From assembly GCF_027924405.1 (NCBI RefSeq), contig NZ_AP026978.1, positions 5,704,001 through 5,768,000 of the forward strand: a DNA stretch of 64,000 nt, given 5' to 3'. Position 1 is the first letter of the stretch. Every line of letters starts with the position of its first letter. Source of the DNA: Nocardia sputorum (GTDB taxonomy: Bacteria; Actinomycetota; Actinomycetes; Mycobacteriales; Mycobacteriaceae). This document shows, piece after piece, positions 34,552 to 43,584 of the stretch. The notes under the pieces are model-generated. The model saw only the letters and a list, made by a program, of their open reading frames with translations, was not told the origin of the DNA and searched no databases. The position numbers and the translations under genes were made by a program.

Positions 34552-35522
34552 CCGGCCGACGATAGCTCAGTGGAGACGACGCCCAGCCGGTGGTCGCGCG
34601 GGGAGACGCCGAAGTGCCGCTTGAACGCGGTGCTCAACGCGAACGCGCTGCCGTAGCCGACTTGCCGCGCGATGGCCTCGATGGTGGCGTCGGACTCCTG
34701 CAGCAGATCGGCGGCCAACGCCAGCCGCCATTCGGTGAGGAACGCCATCGGCGGCTCGCCCACCAGATCGGTGAACCGGCGCGCCAGCGCGGCCCGCGAC
34801 ACTCCCACCGCCTCGGCCAGGCCCGCGACCGTCCACCCGTGCGCCGGATTGTGCTGCAACAGGCGCAAAGCCTTGCCGACCAGCGGGTCGCCGTACGCGT
34901 GGTACCAGGCGGGCGCGTCGTTGCGCGAGAACCAGGCGCGCAGCGCGGCGATCAGCACCAGATCCAGCAGGCGGTCCAGCACCGCGCTCTGCGCGGGCTC
35001 GTCTCTGGTCACCTCGTCGACCAGGATGTCGAGCACCCGGCTGTCGAACTCGCCGCGCCGCAACACCAGCACCGGCGGAAGCGCGCGCAGCAGGCGCAGG
35101 CTGGCCGCGCCCGCGGACTCGTAGGTCCCGGTGACCATGAGCGTCGCGCCGTCCGGATCGGTCCCCCACTGCCGGACACCCAGACTCAATGTCTCGCAGA
35201 GGATCTCGCCCTCCGGCGTCTTCGTCACCTGACCGGGATGGATGATGATCTGCGGTTCGGTCGCCGGATCGTCGGCCACCGTGTACGGCGCGGGTCCACG
35301 GAAGATCGCGACGTCGCCCGCGCCGAGCCGACGCGGCGCGCCCTCGTCGGTGACGATCCACGCGCCGCCGCGGATCATCGACAGCACGGTCAGCGGGGCC
35401 TCGTCCTGGATGCGCAGCGACCACGGCGGATCCAGCAGCGAGCACATCAGGAACGCGCCGCGAGCGCGAGGGCCTTCGAGCAGACTGGCGAGCGCATCCA
35501 CGCTTCCACGGTAGACGATCAC
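34548..35522 (-). CDS. AraC-family transcriptional regulator with cupin-type N-terminus
   Basis: The 324-residue protein has an N-terminal AraC_binding/cupin_6 domain (about 10-190; SMIRGGAWIVTDEGAPRRLG, AGDVAIFRGPAPYTV) and a C-terminal AraC DNA-binding domain with two HTH motifs (WTVAGLAEAVGVSRAALARR and IEAIARQVGYGSAFALSTAF, then KRHFGVSPRDHR). Such regulators often control adjacent redox or detoxification genes. The start is GTG. It precedes and overlaps the thioesterase gene. The 275 bases to the next gene on the other strand (35523-35797) hold no clear gene. Confidence 0.9.
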   Translation of the reverse strand: MIVYRGSVDALASLLEGPRARGAFLMCSLLDPPWSLRIQDEAPLTVLSMIRGGAWIVTDEGAPRRLGAGDVAIFRGPAPYTVADDPATEPQIIIHPGQVTKTPEGEILCETLSLGVRQWGTDPDGATLMVTGTYESAGAASLRLLRALPPVLVLRRGEFDSRVLDILVDEVTRDEPAQSAVLDRLLDLVLIAALRAWFSRNDAPAWYHAYGDPLVGKALRLLQHNPAHGWTVAGLAEAVGVSRAALARRFTDLVGEPPMAFLTEWRLALAADLLQESDATIEAIARQVGYGSAFALSTAFKRHFGVSPRDHRLGVVSTELSSAG

Positions 35523-35797
35523 GCATGATCACGGGCCGAGTAAGCCATGACCCGTCTCGGCCAGGGCGGATGTACCGGCGCGCGCACGAGCTGGTGCCGC
35601 GTCACGGAGACGGCCGGTCACGGAAATCTGGAATGTCCCGCCCCGGCGTGACGTTCGACATAGTGAAAGAGACTCGCTCGCGGACGTGACGCGCAGTGTC
35701 GAGCGTCCCGCACGGCCGCACGACCAGGTCGACGATGCCCTGGGCCGGTTCCGCGGGCGAGGCTGGCCGCGGCGGATGTTTCCTCGGTACCGTCGAC

Positions 35798-37120
35798 ATG
35801 GTGTTGAGCCCGACGGTCGATCGCCCGGTCCGCGTCGCGCGCGCCGCGGTGTTCACGGTCTTCGCATTGAACGGCTTCCTGCTCGCCATGTGGGTGGTGC
35901 ACATCCCGGTCATCACCGACCGCACGGGCGTCTCGAAATCCACCTTGGGCATGTTCATCCTGCTGATGTCCGGTGCGGGCATCGCCGGGATGCGGCTGGC
36001 CGGTCCGCTCGCCGATCGGCTCGGCAGCAGGGCGCTGGTCGGCACGGCCGCGTGCATCGCGTCCGTGGCGGTGGTCGGTCCCGGCCTCGCCACCGGACCG
36101 TTCACCTTGGCGCTCGCCCTGGCCTGCTTCGGTTTCGGCAACGGCGCGCTGGACGTGTCGATGAACACCCAAGCGGTGCTGGTGGAACGGGCCTACCGGC
36201 GGCCGATCATGGCCGCCTTCCATGCCCTGTTCTCCGGCGGCGGCCTGCTCGGTTCACTGCTCGGGGCCGCCGCGCTCCGGGCGGGCTGGGACATTCGGGT
36301 GACCCTGGTTCTCGCGGCGGTGGGCTGTGTCGCGCTGACCCTCGCACTGGTGCCGCGCTTGTTGCGGGAAAGCAGATCCGGCGCGGACGCGCCCCACGAC
36401 CTCGCGTCCGTGCACGCCACCGACCTCGACGACGCGCCGCCGGACCACGGTGCGACCGCGCCTGAGAGCGCGGCGTCCCGGCACGACGTCAAGCCGAGCT
36501 CGGAAGCCGGGCGGCCTCCGCACCTGCCCGCCGGTAAGCCGCCGGATCCGCGCCTCAGCGCCCGCGATCGCGGCCGGAAGGTGTTCGCGCTGGCCGCTAT
36601 CGCGTTCGCGCTGCTCCTGGCCGAAGGGGTGGCCGCCGACTGGAGCGCCTTGCAGATGCGCGAGCATCTGGGCGCCGACGCGGCGACGGCGGCGCTGGCG
36701 TTCGGCGCCTTCTCCACCACGATGACGATCGGGCGTTTCGGCACCGACCGGGTCAGCCACGCCTTCGGCCGGGTCGCGGTGGTGCGCTACGGTTCGCTCA
36801 TCGCGGCCGTCGGCCTGGGCGTGATCGTCGTCTCGCCGTGGATTCCGCTGACGCTGCTCGGCTGGACGATGGCCGGGCTCGGCCTCGCCGGCGGCATCCC
36901 GCAGATCTTCACCGCCGCCGGGAATCTCGGCTCCGCCCGGGCCGCGACCGACATGTCGCGGGTGTTCAGCATCGGCTATCTCGGTCTGCTCGCCGGTCCC
37001 ACGATCATCGGCTGGCTCACCGCCGTGATGTCGCTGACCACGGCGATGGTCGTGCCGATGATCGCGATACTGCTCTGCTGCCGGTACGCGAACGTCGTCG
37101 CCACGCCGCGGGCGGACTGA
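35798..37120 (+). CDS. MFS transporter
   Basis: The 440-residue protein has about twelve transmembrane helices in two halves joined by a long, charged cytoplasmic loop (about 180-255, Asp/Pro/Ser-rich). The conserved MFS loop DRLGSRALVG lies after helix 2. The layout, with WVVHIPVITDRTGVSKSTLG near the start and FGNGALDVSMNTQAV in helix 4, matches the YbjJ-type MFS subgroup; substrate unknown. The ATG at 35798 is chosen as the first before the helical core, though its ribosome-binding site is poor. Confidence 0.82.
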   Translation: MVLSPTVDRPVRVARAAVFTVFALNGFLLAMWVVHIPVITDRTGVSKSTLGMFILLMSGAGIAGMRLAGPLADRLGSRALVGTAACIASVAVVGPGLATGPFTLALALACFGFGNGALDVSMNTQAVLVERAYRRPIMAAFHALFSGGGLLGSLLGAAALRAGWDIRVTLVLAAVGCVALTLALVPRLLRESRSGADAPHDLASVHATDLDDAPPDHGATAPESAASRHDVKPSSEAGRPPHLPAGKPPDPRLSARDRGRKVFALAAIAFALLLAEGVAADWSALQMREHLGADAATAALAFGAFSTTMTIGRFGTDRVSHAFGRVAVVRYGSLIAAVGLGVIVVSPWIPLTLLGWTMAGLGLAGGIPQIFTAAGNLGSARAATDMSRVFSIGYLGLLAGPTIIGWLTAVMSLTTAMVVPMIAILLCCRYANVVATPRAD

Positions 37121-37125
37121 CCGGA

Positions 37126-37575
37126 TCAGAGATCCAACGTCAGTTCGACCATCGGCACGGCATCGATACCCGTGCCGGTGGCTTCCTCGACTATCCGGCC
37201 GAGCTTGCGGTACGCCCCCGGATGGATGCGCCGGTAGCCGTCGAGGACGAGGGCGGACTCGTCGGGGCTCAACACCCGGGCCAGCGCCGGGACCCGCACG
37301 TGCGCGGCGATACTTACGTGACAGTGCGGATCGGCGGCGAGATTGCGGAACCACTGCGCCTGGGTCCCGAAGCCGGACGCGATCACCACGCGGTCGCGGC
37401 TCGGCCGGGCCACGGTCTCCAGCGCCACAAAACGTGCGCGCCCCGAGCGGCGGCCGGTGTGTTCCAGCAGCAGCAGCCGTCCACCGAACAGGAAACCGAG
37501 GCGGGCGCGGAACAACGTGATCGGCGCGCGCACGAACCATCTCGTTCGCAGCAACCGCGCGCCGATGCTCGTCAT
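37126..37575 (-). CDS. Deazaflavin (F420)-dependent nitroreductase-family protein
   Basis: The 149-residue protein matches the Ddn-like split-beta-barrel family: LLLLEHTGRRSGRARFVALE near residue 40, VIASGFGTQAQWFRNLAADP in the middle and a terminal VPMVELTLDL. These bind coenzyme F420 and reduce quinones, fatty acids or nitro compounds, and are found in F420-making actinobacteria. It ends five bases from the convergent MFS gene and lies downstream of the LppU-like gene, with 21 bases between, so it may be co-transcribed with it. Confidence 0.85.
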   Translation of the reverse strand: MTSIGARLLRTRWFVRAPITLFRARLGFLFGGRLLLLEHTGRRSGRARFVALETVARPSRDRVVIASGFGTQAQWFRNLAADPHCHVSIAAHVRVPALARVLSPDESALVLDGYRRIHPGAYRKLGRIVEEATGTGIDAVPMVELTLDL

Positions 37576-37596
37576 CGTTTCAGTCCGGCCCGGCCG

Positions 37597-38340
37597 CTAC
37601 TTGGGCGACACCAAGCACAGGGTGATCGGCTCGGGCTTCGGGTAGACGATCGTGTCGTTCTCGGTCGCCTTCGCTCCGCATGCGGACTTGTCCGCGGTGC
37701 CGCGCACGATCCGGCCGATCTTGAAGTCCGCCGTCGAGCCGCAGGCCACCTTGGTGCTGGCGCCGAGGAAACCGCCGTCGATGCAGTCGCCCTCCTTGAC
37801 GTTCAACCGCAGGCACAACGTGTACTCGTTGCCGCCGGTCTGGTAGTAGCTGGCGTAATCCTTGGTGGGGCAGTCCGCGTTCGAGCCGTCGAGCCGTTGC
37901 GCCACCACGTAATTGGCTTCCGGGTCGGAGCATTCCTTGGTCGCGAACTCGGCCTTGATCGTGGTGCCCGACAACTTCGCGCACTGACCGATCTCGATCT
38001 TCTCGCCATCCGAGCGGAAGACGGTGCGGGCGCCGACGACCAGCAGGCCGAGCACCACGACGACACCGAGCACGGCCAGGATCTTGCCGACGCCGCCACC
38101 GCCGCTCCGATTCTGCTGGGGTGGCGGTCCCGGCGCCGGGAAGCCGCCACCGGGATAGCCCGGCTGCGGCGGGAAACCGCCCTGCGGCGGATAACCGGGC
38201 TGCGGCTGGCCGGGCTGGGGGTAACCCTGCGGCTGACCGGGATAGCCCGGCTGGACCGGATAGCCCTGCGGTGCGCCCGCAGGCGGCTGCTGCGGATAGC
38301 CGGGCTGTCCTGGATACGGCTGGTTCGGTGGCGTGGTCAT
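37597..38340 (-). CDS. LppU/SCO3897-like membrane-anchored protein with Pro-rich N-terminus
   Basis: The 247-residue protein has a long Pro/Gly/Gln/Tyr repeat N-terminus (about 1-80; [19 protein letters not shown] motifs), one transmembrane helix (about 85-105, [17 protein letters not shown]) and an extracytoplasmic domain with paired cysteines ([65 protein letters not shown]) that fit LppU/SCO3897-type domains. The role is unknown but probably at the cell envelope. The ATG at 38340 precedes the Pro-rich region. Confidence 0.78.
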   Translation of the reverse strand: MTTPPNQPYPGQPGYPQQPPAGAPQGYPVQPGYPGQPQGYPQPGQPQPGYPPQGGFPPQPGYPGGGFPAPGPPPQQNRSGGGGVGKILAVLGVVVVLGLLVVGARTVFRSDGEKIEIGQCAKLSGTTIKAEFATKECSDPEANYVVAQRLDGSNADCPTKDYASYYQTGGNEYTLCLRLNVKEGDCIDGGFLGASTKVACGSTADFKIGRIVRGTADKSACGAKATENDTIVYPKPEPITLCLVSPK

Positions 38341-38517
38341 GGATCCCCTCCCCGGGTCTCGCTTGAATCCGTGCGCACTGGGGCGACGGGCGAACCCATG
38401 GAATCTAGCCGATCGGTGCGCGTACCGCCGTGCGGGATACCAGCCGGTTCGCCGCACCCACTCGCCGGATCGGCCCACGGGCAACGGCTTCGACTCACCG
38501 GAGTCCTTCCGGCAGGC

Positions 38518-39666
38518 TCACAGGTACAGTCCCGGGTTCACCGCGTCCACGGCGACGGCGTCGATCCGTGCCTCGCCGTCGCGCACCGAGACGAGCTCGG
38601 CCAAACTCGCGCCGTCCGGAAACGCGGCGGCCGCGCCCCGCTGCTCTCGTTCCAGCCAAGCCGCCGCCTCCCCTGGGGACAGCCGCCCGATCTCGATCCT
38701 CGCCAGGCACCGGCCCGGTCGCGTCACCGCGGGGTGCAGGCGCGAGAGGTCCTCGTTGGTGGTGATGGCGACGAGCACGTCCCGGCCCTGGCCGAGCATG
38801 CCGTCGGTCAGGTTCAGCAGCCGCGACAGTCCTTGCCCTGCCGCCTCCTTCGCTTCCCCGCGGATCAGCTCGTCGCAGTCCTCCAGTACCAGCATCCGCC
38901 AGCGCGGCGCGCCCTCGTCGGCGTTGTCGACACCCGCGGCCACGTCCATCAGATAGCCGGGCTTGCCGAACATCACTTCGGGATCGAGCACGCAATCGAA
39001 CTGGCACCATGCTCCCCAGGCCCGTGCCAGCGCGCGCAGCGCGGTGGTCTTCCCCGTGCCGGGCGGCCCGTGCAGCAACACCAGCCGTCCGCGGACATCG
39101 TCGGCGGTGAGCGACATCAGCCGGTCCATCGCGGCGGCGACGTGCCCCGCGTAATTGCCGCGTATCGATGACCACTCGGGCGCGGAGATCGAGCGCGCGC
39201 GGCGCTGCGGGCCGTGCGTGTGCATGTGCCAGAAGCCCATCTCGATCGTCTCGCCCACTTCCGGCGGAGCCGCCGCGTCCCGGATCGCCTCGGCGAGCAA
39301 CTCGTCGGCGAGCGTGTCGGTGACGGCGGTCACCTCGACCATCGCCGAACCGCCGGACCAGCGCACCGACCGCAGCGACCAGCCGGGGCCGACCACAAGC
39401 GTCGCCCCGCTGTCGTTGTCGCGCACCGTGCGCGCCACGCGGCCGCGTCCGGGGCGCAGCGGCGCGTCCGGCCGCACCCGCTCCAGATGCGCGGTGCGCG
39501 CGCAGGGCTGGTCGCCGCGCAGGAACGGACCGAGCGCGAGGGCATCGATCGCGTCGCGGATGGAGTACGTGGAATCGACGACGACGGTCCACGGCAGCCG
39601 CTCGGCGGGATCGGCCGAGGGCTCCCCGGGACCGATCAACCGAAGAGGCTCATGACGTGCGGACAC
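38518..39666 (-). CDS. AAA-family ATPase (DUF5925-type)
   Basis: The 382-residue protein has an N-terminal domain of the DUF5925 type (about 1-165, with GFWHMHTHGPQRRARSI before the ATPase) and an AAA module: Walker A LLHGPPGTGKTTALR (about 198), Walker B RMLVLEDCDELI (about 255), sensor-1 VLVAITTNEDLSRL and the arginine region HPAVTRPGRCLARIE. Such proteins occur in actinobacteria and probably remodel an unknown protein. The start codon is GTG. It stands upstream of the LppU-like gene with 177 bases between, and downstream of the pnt terminator. Confidence 0.8.
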   Translation of the reverse strand: MSARHEPLRLIGPGEPSADPAERLPWTVVVDSTYSIRDAIDALALGPFLRGDQPCARTAHLERVRPDAPLRPGRGRVARTVRDNDSGATLVVGPGWSLRSVRWSGGSAMVEVTAVTDTLADELLAEAIRDAAAPPEVGETIEMGFWHMHTHGPQRRARSISAPEWSSIRGNYAGHVAAAMDRLMSLTADDVRGRLVLLHGPPGTGKTTALRALARAWGAWCQFDCVLDPEVMFGKPGYLMDVAAGVDNADEGAPRWRMLVLEDCDELIRGEAKEAAGQGLSRLLNLTDGMLGQGRDVLVAITTNEDLSRLHPAVTRPGRCLARIEIGRLSPGEAAAWLEREQRGAAAAFPDGASLAELVSVRDGEARIDAVAVDAVNPGLYL

Positions 39667-39717
39667 TCCGAGAATGATCCGGGGCGGCGGCGCACGGTGT
39701 CCATCGAATTACGAAAG

Positions 39718-39747
39718 CGCCCCTCCGCCCGGGCGGGCGGAGGGGCG
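39718..39747 (-). terminator. Terminator after pntB
   Basis: A 13-bp perfect stem (CGCCCCTCCGCCC with GGGCGGAGGGGCG) around a GGGC loop lies 20 bases beyond the pntB stop. In the direction of transcription it is followed by CTTTCG, a short T-tract. This ends the pntAA-pntAB-pntB operon. Confidence 0.85.
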
Positions 39748-39766
39748 ATTCGCGGGAACGTCCGGC

Positions 39767-41185
39767 CTACAACGCCTTGAGTTCCTCGGTGACCGCTCCG
39801 ACGGATTTCTTGGCGTCACCGAACAGCATGGAGGTGTGGTCGGCGTAGAACAGCGGGTTGTCGATGCCGGCGAAGCCGGAGTTCATCGAGCGCTTGAGCA
39901 CGATCACCGACTTGGCCTGGTCGACGTTGAGCACCGGCATGCCGTAGATCGGACTCGAGGAGTCCTCCCGGGCGGCGGGGTTGGTGACGTCGTTCGCGCC
40001 GATCACCAGGGCGACATCGGTGCGGCCGAATTCGCCGTTGATGTCGTCCATTTCCTTGAGCGCGTCGTAGGAGACCTCGGCCTCGGCCAAAAGGACGTTC
40101 ATGTGACCGGGCATGCGACCGGCGACCGGGTGGATGGCGTATTTGACCTCCACCCCTTTGGCCTCCAGCAGCGAGGCCATCTCCTTGACCGCGTGCTGCG
40201 CCTGCGCGACCGCCATGCCGTAACCGGGCACCACGATCACCTGGTTGGCGTACGCCATCTGGATCGCGGCGTCCGCGGCCGAGGTGGCCTTGGCCTGCTT
40301 CTGCTCACCACCACCAGCGCCCGGCGCGGTTCCGCCGCCGCCGAAGCCGCCCGCGACGATGGCCGGGATGGACCGGTTCATCGCCTTGGCCATCAGGTTG
40401 GTCAGGATGGTGCCGGACGCGCCGACGATCATGCCCGCGACGATCATCGCGGTGTTGTTCAACGCCAGACCCGCGGCCGCGGCCGACAGACCCGTCAGCG
40501 CGTTCAGCAGCGAGATGACCACCGGCATGTCGGCACCGCCGATCGGCAGCACGACCATCAACCCGAGCACACCGGCGGCGAGCAGCAGCAGCACCATCCA
40601 CCACCACGCCGCGCCACCGTCGGCGGCGCGCACACCGATCACCACCGCCGCGGCGACGGCCACTACCAGCAGCAACAGGTTCAACGGTTGCTGGAGCTTC
40701 CCGACGCCGACCGGGCGGCCGGGCAGGATCTCCTGCAGCTTGCCGAACGCGATCAGCGAGCCCCAGAACGACACCGAACCGATGATCGCGGCGAACAACG
40801 ACCCGGCGATGATGTGCACGGTCGGGGATTCCCCGTGCTTGAACGCCGAGAAGCCGGTGGTGTCCAGGAATTCCGCCCACGCGATCAGCGCGACCGTGCC
40901 GCCGCCGACGCCGTTGAACGCGGCCACCAGCTGCGGCATCGCGGTCATCTTCGTGTACCGCGCGGGCGGCACGCCCAGCACCACACCGATCACGAGCCCG
41001 GCGACGATCAGGATCCAGTTGGTGGTCTCCCGGATGGAGATCAGCGTCGCGACCACCGCGATGCCCATGCCGATCGCGGCGATCCAGTTACCGCGCACTG
41101 CGGTCTTCGGCCCGGTCAAACCCATCAGGCCGTAGATGAACAGCGCGAACGCGACGATGTAGAGGATGTTGACGAGGTTGTCCAT
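39767..41185 (-). CDS. pntB: NAD(P) transhydrogenase subunit beta
   Basis: The 472-residue protein has about eight transmembrane helices (for example LVNILYIVAFALFIYGLMGL at the start), then a cytosolic NADP(H)-binding domain III with VIVVPGYGMAVAQAQHAVKE and DVALVIGANDVTNPAAR, and ends IYGMPVLNVDQAKSVIVLKR before the closing helices. With PntAA and PntAB it couples proton entry to hydride transfer from NADH to NADP+. The ATG at 41185 (MDNLVN) is chosen since the hydrophobic region starts there; pntAB ends four bases upstream. Confidence 0.95.
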   Translation of the reverse strand: MDNLVNILYIVAFALFIYGLMGLTGPKTAVRGNWIAAIGMGIAVVATLISIRETTNWILIVAGLVIGVVLGVPPARYTKMTAMPQLVAAFNGVGGGTVALIAWAEFLDTTGFSAFKHGESPTVHIIAGSLFAAIIGSVSFWGSLIAFGKLQEILPGRPVGVGKLQQPLNLLLLVVAVAAAVVIGVRAADGGAAWWWMVLLLLAAGVLGLMVVLPIGGADMPVVISLLNALTGLSAAAAGLALNNTAMIVAGMIVGASGTILTNLMAKAMNRSIPAIVAGGFGGGGTAPGAGGGEQKQAKATSAADAAIQMAYANQVIVVPGYGMAVAQAQHAVKEMASLLEAKGVEVKYAIHPVAGRMPGHMNVLLAEAEVSYDALKEMDDINGEFGRTDVALVIGANDVTNPAAREDSSSPIYGMPVLNVDQAKSVIVLKRSMNSGFAGIDNPLFYADHTSMLFGDAKKSVGAVTEELKAL

Positions 41186-41189
41186 TGGT

Positions 41190-41516
41190 CTACTTCCCCG
41201 CCTTCTCAGCAGCCTCGGCCGCGACCGGCTTCTTGCCCTTGAACATGCCGAGCATGCGGTCGGTGACCACGAAACCACCGACCACGTTCAGGGTTCCGAA
41301 CACCAGCGCGACGAACAGGATGATCTGGATGCCGATCGACGGGTCTTCCATCTTGCCCAACGTGACCAGCGCACCCAGCACCACGATGCCGTGAATGGCG
41401 TTGGTGCCCGACATCAGCGGCGTGTGCAGCGTGTTCGGGACCTTGGAGATCACTGCGAAACCGACGAACCCGGACAGCACCAGGATCGCGATATTCGCCA
41501 GAAGTTCGGTATACAT
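41190..41516 (-). CDS. pntAB: NAD(P) transhydrogenase subunit alpha, membrane part
   Basis: The 108-residue protein is the separate membrane section of the alpha subunit, with three transmembrane helices (ELLANIAILVLSGFVGFAVI, then AIHGIVVLGALVTLG and IQIILFVALVFGTLNVVGGF) and the conserved TPLMSGTNAIHG. Splitting PntA into AA and AB is normal in many actinobacteria and alphaproteobacteria. It overlaps pntAA by one base and precedes pntB by four bases. A charged KGKKPVAAEAAEKAGK tail ends it. Confidence 0.95.
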   Translation of the reverse strand: MYTELLANIAILVLSGFVGFAVISKVPNTLHTPLMSGTNAIHGIVVLGALVTLGKMEDPSIGIQIILFVALVFGTLNVVGGFVVTDRMLGMFKGKKPVAAEAAEKAGK

Positions 41517-42727
41517 CAGCTATCCACCTTCGCCTCGGTCGCGTCCTTCGCCTCCACCGGCTCCGCCTCCACCGACTCCGCGGCTTGCGCCGCCTCGGGC
41601 GCCTCGGCCGCTTCGGTCGCATCACGGGTCACGCAGGAATCCGCCAGCACCTGGTCACCGAAATCCGGGGCGAGCTTGCCGTCGACCAGCATCAGCTCCA
41701 GCAGCGCCGCGATGTTCTTCGAATACAGCTCCGAAGCGTGCTCGGGCATGGTGGCGGGCAGATTCAACGGGGAGGCGATGGTCACCTCGTGCTTGACCAC
41801 GGTCTGCCCCGGCTCGGTCAGCTCGCAGTTGCCGCCGGTCTCCCCGGCCAGGTCCACGATCACGCTGCCGGGCTTCATACCCTCCACCGCCGCGGCCGTC
41901 ACCAACCTGGGCGCGGGACGCCCCGGCACCAGCGCGGTCGTGATCACCACGTCGAAGCCCTTGATCGCGTCCTCGAGCGCCTGCTGCTGCCTGGCCTTCT
42001 CCTCGTCGGTGAGCTCACGGGCGTACCCGCCCTCACCGGCGGCATCGATGCCCAGATCCAGCCACTGCGCACCCACCGACCGCACCTGATCGGCCACCTC
42101 GGGCCGCACGTCGTAACCGGTGGTCCGCCCGCCGAGGCGCTTGGCCGTGGCCAGCGCCTGCAAGCCCGCGACACCCACGCCGAGCACCAGCACCGTCGCC
42201 GGCTTCACCGTGCCCGCGGCGGTGGTCAGCATCGGGAAGAACCGCGTCGACTCCGACGCCGCCAGCAACACCGCCTTGTATCCCGCGACGTTCGCCTGCG
42301 AGGACAGCGCGTCCATCACCTGCGCGCGCGAGATCCGCGGAATCGCCTCCACCGCGAAGGCCTGCACCCCCGCCGCCTTCAGCGCGCCGATCTGATTGTC
42401 GGCGTTGCGCGGGGCGAGGAACCCGATCAGCGTCTGCCCCGACGACAGCTTGGCCACCTCGGCGTCACTGGGCGGGGCCACCTTCACCACCACGTCCGCC
42501 GACCACGGGTCACCGATCGACGCGCCCGCCTCCACATAGGCTTGGTCGGGAATCAGCGCGCCCTTCCCGGCTCCGGACTCGACGACCACCTCCACGCCTT
42601 GCTTCAGCAGGCTCGGGATGATCTTGGGCACCAATGCGACACGTCGTTCGCCCGCGTTGGATTCGCGAACGACACCGACACGCGCGCCGCGCGGCGATGG
42701 ATCGCCTACGCTCTGCGTTGTCTCCAC
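41516..42727 (-). CDS. pntAA: NAD(P) transhydrogenase subunit alpha, NAD-binding part
   Basis: The 403-residue soluble subunit starts RVGVVRESNAGERRVALVPK and has the NAD-binding fingerprint VLVLGVGVAGLQALATAKRL and the mobile loop GYARELTDEEKARQQQ. It binds NAD(H) and passes hydride to PntB. After the last conserved region it has an unusually long Ala/Glu-rich tail (about 365-403, AEAPEAAQAAESVEAEPVEA), probably unstructured. The start is GTG with AGAAGGAAG upstream, about eight bases away. It is the first gene of the pnt operon. Confidence 0.94.
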   Translation of the reverse strand: METTQSVGDPSPRGARVGVVRESNAGERRVALVPKIIPSLLKQGVEVVVESGAGKGALIPDQAYVEAGASIGDPWSADVVVKVAPPSDAEVAKLSSGQTLIGFLAPRNADNQIGALKAAGVQAFAVEAIPRISRAQVMDALSSQANVAGYKAVLLAASESTRFFPMLTTAAGTVKPATVLVLGVGVAGLQALATAKRLGGRTTGYDVRPEVADQVRSVGAQWLDLGIDAAGEGGYARELTDEEKARQQQALEDAIKGFDVVITTALVPGRPAPRLVTAAAVEGMKPGSVIVDLAGETGGNCELTEPGQTVVKHEVTIASPLNLPATMPEHASELYSKNIAALLELMLVDGKLAPDFGDQVLADSCVTRDATEAAEAPEAAQAAESVEAEPVEAKDATEAKVDS

Positions 42728-43110
42728 TTGTCAGACTTCCTTCTCTTACTGAGCTTCAGGCAACGGGTAGACGACCGGACGATGTTACTGTCGAGTAAGT
42801 TCGCCCAAATCCTCGCCACTGTACCTGGCCCGCCGTGAGCCTAGCTGAGATGCCCGTCACACACGCCGGGCGAATCCCGCCGGTACGCCGGACGTCACCG
42901 AGCGGACCACCAGGCGCCGAGCGGCGGTCCACCTTTTTCTCTTCTCGGTGTGATCGTGGTCGCCGCAGGTGAACACGGCAAGACCGTACGGAGAAGTTCG
43001 TTACCAACCTCGAGGTCAGGCACCTGATCGGACGTGCGGCGCACAGCGGCGCAGTGACGTGCGTCATGCCGATCGACGGTCCGGGGTGTTCCGCTCGGCT
43101 CGTACGCCGT
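42728..43110. other. Intergenic region between divergent pntAA and HIT genes
   Basis: No gene is supported in this 383-base gap. It should hold the promoters of both flanking operons. The palindrome TTACTGTCGAGTAA at 42785-42798 lies 58 bases upstream of pntAA. Confidence 0.5.
42785..42798. promoter_or_regulatory. Palindrome upstream of pntAA
   Basis: TTACT-GTCG-AGTAA is an inverted repeat of five-base arms around four bases. It resembles operators of TetR-type regulators in shape and is placed to control the pnt operon. The cognate regulator is unknown. Confidence 0.35.
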
Positions 43111-43584
43111 ATGGTCCAGCGTGTGAACGACTGCGTCTTCTGCCGCATCGTGGCAGGCGAAGCACCGGCGGCGAAGGTGTACGAGGACGACGCGCTCTGC
43201 GCGTTCCTCGACGTCCGGCCGATCGCCCGTGGGCACACGCTGGTCATACCGAAACGGCACGCCGCCGAGTTGGAGGATCTGGACGCCGAACTCGGCGCGC
43301 AAGTCTTCCGGATCGGGCATCGGCTCGCACTGGCCATCCGGCGCAGCAGTCTCGCCGCCGACGGCGCCAACTTGATCCTCAACGACGGAACCGCCGCGTT
43401 CCAGACCGTGCCGCACGTCCACCTGCACGTGATCCCGCGCAGCCACGGCGACAAGCTACGGTTCGCCAAGGGATTTCTGCTGCGGCGCCCGCACGATCCG
43501 GTCGCCACCGCCGCGGCCATCCGGGAGGGCATCGCGGCATTGGAGAACGAGGGCGAAGGCCCGGAAAAGGAAATCGACGGATGA
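43111..43584 (+). CDS. HIT-family nucleotide hydrolase/transferase
   Basis: The 157-residue protein has the HIT fold: NDCVFCRIVAGEAPAAKVYE at the start with a zinc-type CxxC, RGHTLVIPKRHAAELEDLD in the middle, and the catalytic histidine triad HVHLHVIPR near residue 108. It hydrolyses nucleoside phosphoramidates or dinucleoside polyphosphates. The ATG at 43111 (MVQRVNDC) or GTG at 43123 is likely; the longer frame from 43054 adds an unlike leader. Its stop overlaps the next gene (ATGA). Confidence 0.9.
   Translation: MVQRVNDCVFCRIVAGEAPAAKVYEDDALCAFLDVRPIARGHTLVIPKRHAAELEDLDAELGAQVFRIGHRLALAIRRSSLAADGANLILNDGTAAFQTVPHVHLHVIPRSHGDKLRFAKGFLLRRPHDPVATAAAIREGIAALENEGEGPEKEIDG

Noticed and set aside
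35602..36223. Minus-strand frames over the 5' half of the MFS gene
   Set aside because: The MFS gene has clear helices and loop motifs on the plus strand; the minus frames lack any.
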